NCBI GenBank assembly: GCA_035539175.1
Contig: DATLIY010000007.1
Coordinates: forward strand, 124,001-188,000
Direction of reading: 5' to 3'
DNA from: Acidisarcina sp.
GTDB lineage: Bacteria; Acidobacteriota; Terriglobia; Terriglobales; Acidobacteriaceae
DNA length: 64,000 bases
The notes below the pieces were generated by a model that worked only from the letters and a program-made list of their open reading frames with translations, searched no databases and had not been told where the DNA came from. The position numbers were made by a program, and so were the translations under genes. Position 1 is the stretch's first letter. Each line of letters opens with the position of its first letter. This document shows positions 52,279-60,435 of the stretch, piece after piece.

Positions 52279-53667
52279 ATGAGCACGGAAGACACAACAC
52301 TCCGGAATGTACCGTCACTGGTAGCCCGCAATCTCATTGCCCGGCTCTCTACCGAGTGCAAGGCCTACTGCATTCTGAGCGGCTATGACCAGCTTCCTGA
52401 AAGCTTCGACTCCGACATCGACTTGATGGTCGACGCCAATGACTTTCAACATATGCCCTTGCTCATTCAGGATCTGGCAAGCGGCACTGGCACGCATTTG
52501 TTTCGCACCACGCAACACGAGATCAGCGCTTGCGCCTATCTTCTATCCGCACAATCGGGTGCGAACCTCATCTTCATATCTGCTGATTGCTGTGCAGACT
52601 ACCGTCATTATGGCCGATTGTGGCTCCGCGCCGATGAAGTCCTTGCAAGCCGCCGCCGGCATCCCAATGGTTTCTGGATACCGGGCGCCTCCTATGAGTT
52701 TCTCTACTACCTCATCAAGCGGATGAACAAGCGGGACTTTACCGCTCAGCAAGGCCAACGACTGCATCGTCTGTACACGGAGGATCCGCAGGGATCGGAC
52801 CAGATGCTGGCCCGCTACTGGACCGGCAGTCACAAAGAGGCGCTTCGCTCGATGGCTGCGTCTGGAAACTGGGATGCCATGCCTTCCAACCTGGAATCCT
52901 TTCGCCGCGAGCTGATGCTTCACTCCATCGAATCGCCTCTCGAAAAGCTGGGCTCCCTGGGAGAACATCTTCATCATTTTCTAGACCGCGTTCTGCGCCC
53001 AACCGGTGGCTGGATTGCGTTCATGGGCCCGGATGGGTGCGGAAAGTCCTCGGTCATCCAGGCCATTACAGCCGAGTTTGCCCCGGCCTTCAGTGGAGTC
53101 AATCCATTCCACATGACACCCAAACTTCTGCGCAAAGGCAATCCCGCACTCCGCGATGTCACAGCGCCCCACGGACAGCCGCCGCGCGGCCTGGCTGCTT
53201 CCATCGCCAAGGTCTTCTACTACATTGCCGATTATGCGCTGGGGTATCTCCTTCGCATCCGGCCAGCGATGCTTCGCACCCGTCTCGTCGTCTTCGACCG
53301 ATACTTTTATGACCTGCTTGTCGATAACAAGCGTGTCCGCTACGGAGGCCCCACATGGCTGCTACGCTTTGCAGCCAGGCTTATTCCGCGCCCAGAGCTT
53401 GTCCTTCTGCTGGATGCATCGCCCGAAGTCCTATGGTCACGAAAGCAGGAGGTTCCTTTCGAAGAGGTCGTTCGTCAGCAGATGAGCTTTCGCAAATTGA
53501 TCGAACAGCTTCCTTCTGCCGTCGTTATCAATGCTTCCCAGCCATTGCCAGGCGTTATTCACGACACCGCTGCGGCAATCGTCTCGTTTTTTGAGGACCG
53601 CACTGCAATACGACTTGGACTCAACAGCCACTCCAGTTCGTTAGAGCTGACGGCCCCAAGGAAATAG
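52279..53667 (+). CDS. Fusion of a nucleotidyltransferase-like domain and a thymidylate-kinase-like P-loop domain
   Basis: 462 aa from the ATG at 52279; a GTG at 52249 or TTG at 52255 could add 8-10 residues. Residues ~25-235: NTase-fold-like segment with AYCILSGYDQLPESFDSDID (D-x-D acidic pair), VLASRRRHPNGFWIPGASYE and YLIKRMNKRDFTAQQ, which resembles uncharacterised NTP_transf_5-like proteins of glycan loci. Residues ~245-440: P-loop kinase: WIAFMGPDGCGKSSVIQAIT (Walker A), RLVVFDRYFYDLLVDNKRVR and PRPELVLLLDASPEVLWSRK. A sugar or lipid kinase role in exopolysaccharide assembly is inferred; dTMP kinase activity is unlikely given the context. Confidence 0.78.
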   Translation: MSTEDTTLRNVPSLVARNLIARLSTECKAYCILSGYDQLPESFDSDIDLMVDANDFQHMPLLIQDLASGTGTHLFRTTQHEISACAYLLSAQSGANLIFISADCCADYRHYGRLWLRADEVLASRRRHPNGFWIPGASYEFLYYLIKRMNKRDFTAQQGQRLHRLYTEDPQGSDQMLARYWTGSHKEALRSMAASGNWDAMPSNLESFRRELMLHSIESPLEKLGSLGEHLHHFLDRVLRPTGGWIAFMGPDGCGKSSVIQAITAEFAPAFSGVNPFHMTPKLLRKGNPALRDVTAPHGQPPRGLAASIAKVFYYIADYALGYLLRIRPAMLRTRLVVFDRYFYDLLVDNKRVRYGGPTWLLRFAARLIPRPELVLLLDASPEVLWSRKQEVPFEEVVRQQMSFRKLIEQLPSAVVINASQPLPGVIHDTAAAIVSFFEDRTAIRLGLNSHSSSLELTAPRK

Positions 53668-53792
53668 AATCGGAATAAAATCGACGACTGGAAAGCTCGA
53701 GGATTGCACTGGACACCGTCACCACATCCGAGGTACTTGGCATTGTCTTCCCGGCCCACTCGTCTGAGCCTGCGGCCTCGCTGGACCGCAAG

Positions 53793-54857
53793 ATGTGCGT
53801 CATTCCTCAGGCCGAGGAACCTCGCTGGATCATTCTCGGAGATCCGCGCAGGGCCATCCCAGTATTGCGAAGCTGGCGTCCATTCAAGCTCCAATCCCAG
53901 TTGAAATGGAAGCTGGTTGTCCTGGCTTCTTCCGCAAACGCATTAACCCATCTGCGCGGCACGGTTTGCGAGACAGTCCGCCTCGATCTCACTTACTGGC
54001 AGCGCCGGCTACCCGGGTGTTCGCAGGATTGGACGTACGTCATCCATGTGGGAAACGCATCCCATACGCGGAAGGCCATCCTCTTCATGCTTGGCAAGGA
54101 CGCAGCCGTCAAGGCTGTAGCGAAGGTCCCACTTGCTGAGGAAGCAAGCGGAGCTATTCTCAATGAGGCCACTATCCTTCGCCGTCTCCATCCCTTAGGA
54201 GACTTGCCCGAAGTCCTGTTTCAAGATGAACAACACGGTATCGCCGCACAGACCTGGCTGGAGGGAAAAGCAGTCTCCCGGACATTCGAAGTGGCACACA
54301 TTGACCTTCTAAGCCGGCTCGCGCAGGAGGATGAATCAGTCCGCCTTTGTGATTTCCAGAGTTCCATTGCTGCCAACCTGGACAAACTTGACCTGCCGCT
54401 GGATCGTTCTCGTCTCGGTCAGGCCCTCGATCTCATGGACTCCGAGGAGAAATTGCCCGCGTTCATCGAACATCGCGACTTCACTCCGTGGAACCTGAAG
54501 CGGCTTCGCAGCGGCCATTTCGGTCTTCTTGACTGGGAATGGGCTGTCGAAAAAGGTCTTCCATGGCAAGACATCTGCCGCTTCTTCTATGAGCAGGACT
54601 TCCTTTTTCAAGGGCCCGGCAAGGTTTGGGAGACGCTTTCGAGCCATCCCCTGCTGCGCACCTACTTGCGCCGTTTTGACATACCGGCCGATACCCTACC
54701 TGGATTGACAATGCACTATCTCCTGCGAAATCTATGCCTTAGGGTTCTCCACATGGATACGACGAGCTTCGATACTGCAGCCGTGGAATATACCGTGCAG
54801 CAGATTGAAGCCATCCTCGATACCAAGGCTAGGATCTCCAGCAAATCCCGGATCTGA
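53793..54857 (+). CDS. APH/ChoK-like phosphotransferase of the exopolysaccharide locus
   Basis: 354 aa from the ATG at 53793. The APH core is in the second half: AKVPLAEEASGAILNEATIL (ATP-binding Lys and Glu), catalytic loop FIEHRDFTPWNLKRLRSGHF (HxDxxxxN) and metal site FGLLDWEWAVEKGLPWQDIC (DxE/DWE). The in-frame sequence upstream of 53793 (back to the stop at 53676) is also protein-like, so translation may start earlier at a non-ATG codon. It follows the nucleotidyltransferase-kinase gene and probably works with it, phosphorylating a sugar or polyprenol-linked intermediate. Not an antibiotic-resistance gene by context. Confidence 0.8.
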   Translation: MCVIPQAEEPRWIILGDPRRAIPVLRSWRPFKLQSQLKWKLVVLASSANALTHLRGTVCETVRLDLTYWQRRLPGCSQDWTYVIHVGNASHTRKAILFMLGKDAAVKAVAKVPLAEEASGAILNEATILRRLHPLGDLPEVLFQDEQHGIAAQTWLEGKAVSRTFEVAHIDLLSRLAQEDESVRLCDFQSSIAANLDKLDLPLDRSRLGQALDLMDSEEKLPAFIEHRDFTPWNLKRLRSGHFGLLDWEWAVEKGLPWQDICRFFYEQDFLFQGPGKVWETLSSHPLLRTYLRRFDIPADTLPGLTMHYLLRNLCLRVLHMDTTSFDTAAVEYTVQQIEAILDTKARISSKSRI

Positions 54858-55080
54858 CACGGCAAGATTCGATACCCGGTCCCGAAAGTAGGGCCATTTT
54901 TGATCAATATGGTACTTTAGTACCGTATATGGCCCTATTCCCTCCTGTATGACTCTCCTCATTCCCAATAAGTGTTCCATTTTTGGACTAAAGTAATGGA
55001 AATCTAACACTTCTGTGCAGTTTCGCATTTATCCTGCCGATGGCAACATTTTGAGCACGATAAAAGCGGGAAGGGGCCGT
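54858..55080 (+). promoter_or_regulatory. Inverted-repeat-rich regulatory region before the small membrane protein
   Basis: Four elements are seen in ~115 bp. TAGGGCCAT (54889-54897) and ATGGCCCTA (54929-54937) are exact inverted arms. Between them lie the 8-bp palindrome TTGATCAA (54900-54907) and GGTAC-TTTA-GTACC (54911-54924). Further on, TTCCAT (54975-54980) pairs with ATGGAA (54996-55001). The core octamer ACTTTAGT (54914-54921) recurs in inverse orientation as ACTAAAGT (54987-54994). The stretch is more AT-rich than its surroundings. A terminator for the phosphotransferase gene and an operator/promoter for the next gene could both be here. Confidence 0.5.
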
Positions 55081-55308
55081 ATGAGCACATCCTCTCTAGC
55101 CAATCAGCCGATGGAAAGCACTTCGACACAGATTACCGACGTCGAGCGACTGCAGACGTTCGCTTCGGTCGAGGAACTCATCCCCCTCCGTAAGGGCTCG
55201 TCAAGTTCGCACAAGGTTTTCAGGGCCATACTCTTAGCCGCTGTTGGCGGCTCTGCCACATGGTATGGAACCTGGAGGCTGGCGGCGTTTCTTCTGCACT
55301 GGCGATAA
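55081..55308 (+). CDS. 75-aa single-span membrane protein in the exopolysaccharide locus
   Basis: ATG at 55081 with GGAAGGGG 5 nt upstream (an upstream ATG at 55015 lacks such a site). Residues ~1-48 are polar and Ser/Thr-rich (MSTSSLANQPMESTSTQITD, VERLQTFASVEELIPLRKGS); residues ~52-75 are one hydrophobic helix (AILLAAVGGSATWYGTWRLA). It could be a small regulator or assembly factor for export machinery; no family recognised. It is followed by a poly-A run and a 320-bp gap. Confidence 0.65.
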   Translation: MSTSSLANQPMESTSTQITDVERLQTFASVEELIPLRKGSSSSHKVFRAILLAAVGGSATWYGTWRLAAFLLHWR

Positions 55309-55632
55309 AAAAAAGGGTCCCGAGTCCAAAAAATAGTGGATATGGGAGTACGTCATGTTAGGATTTCACAAAATAAAAGAAATCGAAGACTCCTGGCAAT
55401 CCGGCTGTTTTGTTGTAATCCCTGGATTTTGTGTTTACCAAGTAGATAATATGCGTTGAGTTTACTCGGTAACATCCTTGGCATCGCTTAACGTGGTCAG
55501 ACAAGACCCAATAGAGGCCCTCTGACAATCACGGTAAACGGGGAAAGTGCTTCCCCGTCTGCCACATGCACGCACGTTACATGACGATGAACAAGAATGA
55601 CAAACGCAAATCCTTACCTCCCCTGAGGCACT
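55309..55632. other. Leader/intergenic region before the beta-helix gene
   Basis: 324 bp without a gene. A tight hairpin ACGGGGAA (55540-55547) / TTCCCCGT (55553-55560) with a 5-base loop lies ~75 bp upstream of the beta-helix start and may be a leader hairpin or attenuator. The left half is unusually AT-rich. No riboswitch consensus was recognised. Confidence 0.45.
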
Positions 55633-57588
55633 ATGCAGTTTTCTAAAGTTCTCATTGCATTTCTTGCAACTCTGGCAATGCCAGCATGCGCGCTCGCACA
55701 GGCGAACGTCACAGAGAACCAGACCACCTACTTATATGTAGACGCAAGCTCTGGCTCAGATCTTAACCCGGGAACACAATCCCAGCCGTTTCGCACCGTA
55801 GGGAAAGCCGCCGCCAAGGCGAAATCAAATAATGTCAGCGGCATCGGAACGAAAGTCTTCATAAATCCCGGTGTTTATAGGGAATTTCTTAACATCTCGG
55901 CTACCTACGGGCAGACATCGGCCCCCATTACCTTTCAGGCTACCCAGACCGGCACAGCGATCCTCTCGGCTTCTGATGTCCTTACCGGCTGGTCTAAGGG
56001 AAGCACCGCTGTCTATACCCACGCATGGAACTACAACTTCGGCACCTGTGCCGTACCGTCCGGATGGCCTTCGGGATTCGCACCTGTAGTTCTACGTACT
56101 GAGATGGTTTTTGTGAACCATATCCCCTATACGCAGGTCATGTCCCGCTCCCTCATGCGTGCCGGGACGTTTTACGTGGACGAGGCCGCGAACCTTATCT
56201 ACCTTTGGCCCTCCTCCACCACAAGCATGAGCACGGCTCTGGTGGAAGCAGCGGTTCGCCCACAGACTCTTCAGGTCCAAGGCCGCACGAACATGGTCTT
56301 CCGTGGGCTTGTCTTCAGTCATGCAGCAAGCTGCATCAATCAGAAGAGTGCGAACGTCTATGGCAGTACGAACATCCTGTTCGACAGCATTCAGGCAAAC
56401 TGGAACAACTGGGGCGGCCTGGGGATCAACACCAGCAACTACATCACGGTAAAGAATTCTGTTGCAAGCTATAACGGCGGCGTAGGATTTTCCGGTCTTC
56501 AAACACGCCATGCTCTCTATCAGTACGACGAGAGCGACTACAACAACTGGCGCGGTGCAATGGGAGCGCTTTACAACTGGGGCATGGGCGGCACCAAACT
56601 CATGGGAATGCACACCGCCACGGCAGATCAGATCCATGCCTACCGCAATCAAGCGCAAGGATTGTGGTTCGATACCGATAACAAGAACATCACCATCAGC
56701 AACGCGAGACTCGTACAAAACACCTTTGCGAATCTCCAGTTAGAAGCGAATGAAGGACCCGTTTCCCTTTCCGGCAGCGCGCTATGCTCCGGTGGAATTG
56801 GAATGAACATCATCAACACGGCGAAATTGACCGCGACCGGGAATGCCTTCTACAACAACGGCGGCACAAATAAATGGCAAGGCCAGTTCTTCCTCGCAGG
56901 AAAACCCGGAGGCCGTCAGATTACTGACTGGGAAACTGGTCAGGTGTACTATCTCTACACCCAAAATACAACCATGCACGGCAATCTCTTCCAGGATTCT
57001 GGTGCTGGGCAGTTTGTATTTGCTACGTTTCTATCCGGGACGGATTGGAGCTACTTCGCGGGATCGCTTACCTCCAATAACAACTATTGGTACGATGGCA
57101 CCTCGACCAAGAAGTTTACTCTTCCCAATGGCAAACTGGCAGACCTTCCCGGCTGGCAAGGGAACACAGGCGAGGACCTCGCTTCTGTCTGGACTACCAA
57201 TACGACATTGTCAAATACTTGCGGCGTTCCTGCTCCAACTTACACGGATTACGCCATAAATCTGGATAACTACACCTACAGCATGTCCGGGGGGAAGGCC
57301 GCAATCAAGATGTGGGTCAACTCGTTTGGGTATGGAACGGTTTCCCTCTCCGTGGCGGGATTGCCTTCGGGTGTGACAGCCGCTTTCTCGCAAAACTCCC
57401 TGATCAGCGGTGCGCCTGTGCTGACCCTTACTGCATCTTCGACCGCAACCAACCAGACCGTGCCTGTAACGGTTATCGGCACCAGTGGGAGCCGTGTGCA
57501 TACGGTCACGGTTAATGTACATATCATTCCGTCTACGACCGTTGCCGCTGCGGCGGCTCCTACGGACTTGCAGGCGGTCCTTAACTAA
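55633..57588 (+). CDS. Exported right-handed parallel beta-helix protein with C-terminal beta module
   Basis: 651 aa. Signal peptide MQFSKVLIAFLATLAMPACA to about ALAQ. A DUF1565-type start (YLYVDASSGSDLNPGTQSQP, PFRTVGKAAAKAK) leads into ~450 residues of parallel beta-helix coils rich in Asn and aromatic residues (NILFDSIQANWNNWGGLGIN, YITVKNSVASYNGGVGFSGL, NITISNARLVQNTFANLQLE). Residues ~550-640 are a beta-sandwich module (GTVSLSVAGLPSGVTAAFSQ ... VTVIGTSGSRVHTVTVNVHI). This fold is used by polysaccharide lyases and glycosidases; the position in the locus suggests it trims or cuts the exported polymer. Terminator follows. Confidence 0.85.
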   Translation: MQFSKVLIAFLATLAMPACALAQANVTENQTTYLYVDASSGSDLNPGTQSQPFRTVGKAAAKAKSNNVSGIGTKVFINPGVYREFLNISATYGQTSAPITFQATQTGTAILSASDVLTGWSKGSTAVYTHAWNYNFGTCAVPSGWPSGFAPVVLRTEMVFVNHIPYTQVMSRSLMRAGTFYVDEAANLIYLWPSSTTSMSTALVEAAVRPQTLQVQGRTNMVFRGLVFSHAASCINQKSANVYGSTNILFDSIQANWNNWGGLGINTSNYITVKNSVASYNGGVGFSGLQTRHALYQYDESDYNNWRGAMGALYNWGMGGTKLMGMHTATADQIHAYRNQAQGLWFDTDNKNITISNARLVQNTFANLQLEANEGPVSLSGSALCSGGIGMNIINTAKLTATGNAFYNNGGTNKWQGQFFLAGKPGGRQITDWETGQVYYLYTQNTTMHGNLFQDSGAGQFVFATFLSGTDWSYFAGSLTSNNNYWYDGTSTKKFTLPNGKLADLPGWQGNTGEDLASVWTTNTTLSNTCGVPAPTYTDYAINLDNYTYSMSGGKAAIKMWVNSFGYGTVSLSVAGLPSGVTAAFSQNSLISGAPVLTLTASSTATNQTVPVTVIGTSGSRVHTVTVNVHIIPSTTVAAAAAPTDLQAVLN

Positions 57589-57615
57589 AACTAGTCGAGT
57601 CTGCACTCGTAACCA

Positions 57616-57650
57616 GGGCTCATGGGGATCTTCCCCGTGAGCCGCTTTTT
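57616..57650 (+). terminator. Intrinsic terminator after the beta-helix gene
   Basis: GGCTCATGGGGA (57616-57627) pairs with TCCCCGTGAGCC (57631-57642) with one G-U and a 3-base loop, followed by GCTTTTTC. A classical rho-independent terminator. Confidence 0.9.
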
Positions 57651-57802
57651 CTAGTGCGACAAGCGAAGCACCTGCCGAACCATATCCCTTCCCGATAACG
57701 CCCCGGATGGTATGCTCTTCTAGAGATTGAGGATTGCGTCGTCATGCCGCAATGAAATGCGAGCACAATCGCTGCATCCCATATTCTCCGAAGCCACTGG
57801 CC

Positions 57803-59038
57803 ATGAAGATCCTCTTATCCGCATATGCTTGTGAGCCAAACAAAGGCTCTGAACCTGGCGTTGGCTGGAATTGGACTCAGGCGCTCCTCAAGCAAGGACA
57901 TGCTGTTCATCTTCTTACGCGTAGTAACAATCGCGCTTCCGTGGAAGCTGCTCTATCTCTCCAGCAGGTAAAGCCCACGACGGCTTACTACGACCTACCG
58001 CGCTGGTGCCAGCGCTGGAAGCATTGGCCCGGCGGCATTTATCTCTATTACTTACTCTGGCAGATCGGCGCATATCGTCGCGCTGCAATGCTGCATGCGA
58101 CTGAGAAATTCGAACGCGTTCACCACATCACCTTCGCGTCATTTCGCCAGCCTTCGTTTATGGGCCGGCTGGGAATTCCCTTTATCTTTGGACCAGTTGG
58201 CGGTGGCGAGGAGATGCCTCGCATCTTCCGTAAAGGAATTCCTCTCACGGGACGGCTCCTTGAAGCCTTACGCAACATTGGGAATCGGTTGACCTTCATC
58301 GATCCACTGATGCTCTCCACGTTTTCCAGCGCTTCGCTCGTGGCTTGCACCACCAGCGATACCTTAAAGAGGATTCCCGCCCGCTTTCACCGGAAGTGCA
58401 TCGTGCTGCCCACGATCGGCATCGAGGAAGCGGAGATCGCGGCACCTTCCTCCAATACGGTCAGCGAGCCACGATTCCTCTTCGTTGGTCGTCTCATCTA
58501 TTGGAAGGGGGTGCATCTTGCCCTCCGCGCATTGGCACAGGTTCGACGGTCAGTACCGTTGGCCTCTCTAAGAGTGATTGGAGATGGGAGAGATGCCGAG
58601 TGGCTGAAAAATATCGCGTCAGATTGTGGCGTTGCCGATGCTGTGGAGTGGCTTCCCTCGATGCCGCATGACGAAATTCTGCGCGAATATGCGAGCAATA
58701 CTTCCTTTTTATTTCCCAGCCTGCACGACTCTGGAGGCATGGTCGTGCTGGAAGCCCTTGCCCGTGGACTCCCTGTAATTTGCCTCAATCTAGGTGGGCC
58801 GGGAGCCATAGTAACTCCATCCTGCGGAATACTTATCGATGCGCACCAACAAGGCGAAGCAGAGGTCGTAGCATCTCTAGCACAGGCTATGATAAGGCTC
58901 GCAACAGATGCTGCAACCCGAAACAACCTGTCAGCGAACGCTATTTCCCGCGCACGCGAACTCACCTGGGAGAGAGCTGCACAGGCGATCCACTCCTCAG
59001 CATGCCTGGATCGCGCGCCGGTCCAATCCGCTCGCTGA
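57803..59038 (+). CDS. GT4-type glycosyltransferase
   Basis: 411 aa from the ATG at 57803 (MKILLSAYACEPNKGSEPGV); the frame is open earlier but this N-terminus is typical of the family. GT-B fold: N-terminal acceptor domain with GSEPGVGWNWTQALLKQGHA, and C-terminal donor domain with FLFVGRLIYWKGVHLALRAL, LRVIGDGRDAEWLKNIA, and the nucleotide-sugar EX7E-type motif SLHDSGGMVVLEALARGLPV. It probably adds a sugar to the lipid-linked repeat unit in the cytoplasm. Convergent with the flippase gene. Confidence 0.93.
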   Translation: MKILLSAYACEPNKGSEPGVGWNWTQALLKQGHAVHLLTRSNNRASVEAALSLQQVKPTTAYYDLPRWCQRWKHWPGGIYLYYLLWQIGAYRRAAMLHATEKFERVHHITFASFRQPSFMGRLGIPFIFGPVGGGEEMPRIFRKGIPLTGRLLEALRNIGNRLTFIDPLMLSTFSSASLVACTTSDTLKRIPARFHRKCIVLPTIGIEEAEIAAPSSNTVSEPRFLFVGRLIYWKGVHLALRALAQVRRSVPLASLRVIGDGRDAEWLKNIASDCGVADAVEWLPSMPHDEILREYASNTSFLFPSLHDSGGMVVLEALARGLPVICLNLGGPGAIVTPSCGILIDAHQQGEAEVVASLAQAMIRLATDAATRNNLSANAISRARELTWERAAQAIHSSACLDRAPVQSAR

Positions 59039-59079
59039 CCGCTGCCAGGTTGTACTTCATGCTCGACAAGCAAGGAGAT

Positions 59080-60372
59080 TTATTTTGCTGCGATCTCCAA
59101 CGGTTCCGCTCCCGCCTTCGCGCGGATACGCACCCAGGCAAAGATTAGATAGCCAAGATTTCCGACCTGCCCTGCAACCGCAGCCATCACAATGCCTAAT
59201 GCATCCAGATGCCTAACGAACGGGTACACAAGCAGCATGCTCAGCGTAGCCGCAACAATCGACGAGATCAGAATCGGTGAGGTCTTGCGGATCGTACGGA
59301 ACAAAAAACTAAGTTGACGGATTGGCCACGCCAACAGGAAATATAGGAACTGTAGATTCAGAACGCTGGAATAGTCGCGGAGTTGATGCCCATAAAACAA
59401 TGTTAGAAATTGAGCAGAGAACAACGAAGCGATAGAGAACACGATCAGAAGAGCCAGGACGCCCGCGCTGCCAAACCGAAATAAGAATCTGGATGCCTGG
59501 CGAATGCCCCCGCGCCGCATCTCTTCGCCAGCGCGAATGGGAACAATATTTTCCATCGCCTGAAACGCAACATTTACCGGACCAATTACATTCTGTGTGG
59601 CACGCACACCTCCAGCAGCCTGCGGTCCAACGAGGCTCGCGCCTACCAGTATTGCGCCTTGATATACGAACCATTGCAACTGATTTGCGATTCCAAGATC
59701 CAGGGAAATCCTTCGCGCCTTCCCCCACGCCGCTCTCGTCTCCGCGAGGGTATTGCTCAATTGCTCCGCGACTACACCGATGCCGAACGCCAGCGCCGAC
59801 GTTAAGGCAATGGCCCAGAATGCCGTCTCCACCGTCAACCGTCTCGCCCACAACAGCAGACCCAACACAACCAACTGGCCAAGGTAACTAATCGCGTCAT
59901 TCCATATCGACGAGGCTGCCTTCCCTACCGTGAAGTAATAGCGGCGCAACCAATCCTGCATCAGGAAGAAAACTACCGCGGTGGTGAATGCCAGGACAAG
60001 CCCCAGGGGTACAGCTCCTGGATGCAGCAAAATGTAGAGAAGCACGGCCAAGGCAGCAACGAACGAAGCCATCGCGCAAAACATTAGCTGCACACCATAC
60101 ATGCCGCGAACGAAGTACCGCATTTCCTCCGGAGTCGAGCAGAGCGCGCCCAGCGTTAACATTGGCGATGAGATAAAGCTCAATTGCACGCTGTTCGCTA
60201 AAAGAAGTATTGCGTAGGCTACCGTAAACTTGCCAAATTCAGACAAACCAAGACCGCGAACCAACAGGATACCAGTCGCAAAGTTCGATCCACTCACTAC
60301 AAGTTGATCCAGAATGGTTTGCGTTCGGCGGTTGCTTTGAAATAGGAATTGAAGGCTTGAAAGAAGCCTCAC
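59080..60372 (-). CDS. Wzx-type polysaccharide flippase (MOP superfamily)
   Basis: 430 aa with about 12 hydrophobic helices: LDQLVVSGSNFATGILLVRG (typical first helix with FGKFTVAYAILLLANSV next), YFVRGMYGVQLMFCAMASFV, VGPQAAGGVRATQNVIGPVN (the flippase loop 6-7 feature) and PIRQLSFLFRTIRKTSPILI. It is predicted to move undecaprenyl-linked repeat units across the inner membrane. It is followed in reverse order by the polymerase, export and kinase genes on the same strand, with gaps of 42-63 bp, suggesting one transcript that starts beyond the right edge. Confidence 0.88.
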   Translation of the reverse strand: MRLLSSLQFLFQSNRRTQTILDQLVVSGSNFATGILLVRGLGLSEFGKFTVAYAILLLANSVQLSFISSPMLTLGALCSTPEEMRYFVRGMYGVQLMFCAMASFVAALAVLLYILLHPGAVPLGLVLAFTTAVVFFLMQDWLRRYYFTVGKAASSIWNDAISYLGQLVVLGLLLWARRLTVETAFWAIALTSALAFGIGVVAEQLSNTLAETRAAWGKARRISLDLGIANQLQWFVYQGAILVGASLVGPQAAGGVRATQNVIGPVNVAFQAMENIVPIRAGEEMRRGGIRQASRFLFRFGSAGVLALLIVFSIASLFSAQFLTLFYGHQLRDYSSVLNLQFLYFLLAWPIRQLSFLFRTIRKTSPILISSIVAATLSMLLVYPFVRHLDALGIVMAAVAGQVGNLGYLIFAWVRIRAKAGAEPLEIAAK

Positions 60373-60435
60373 TATAGAATTTCTCCCGTAGCTATAGAAG
60401 CTCGCGCAATCTTAGGTGCAGAACAATCAGAGAAT

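Noticed and set aside
53793-54857. Aminoglycoside-resistance gene
   Set aside because: Only the general APH kinase fold is present; the neighbours are glycan-assembly genes, so a metabolic phosphotransferase is more likely.
55309-55632. Cyclic-di-GMP or other riboswitch before the beta-helix gene
   Set aside because: Only a simple 8-bp hairpin is visible; the conserved bases of known riboswitch classes were not found.
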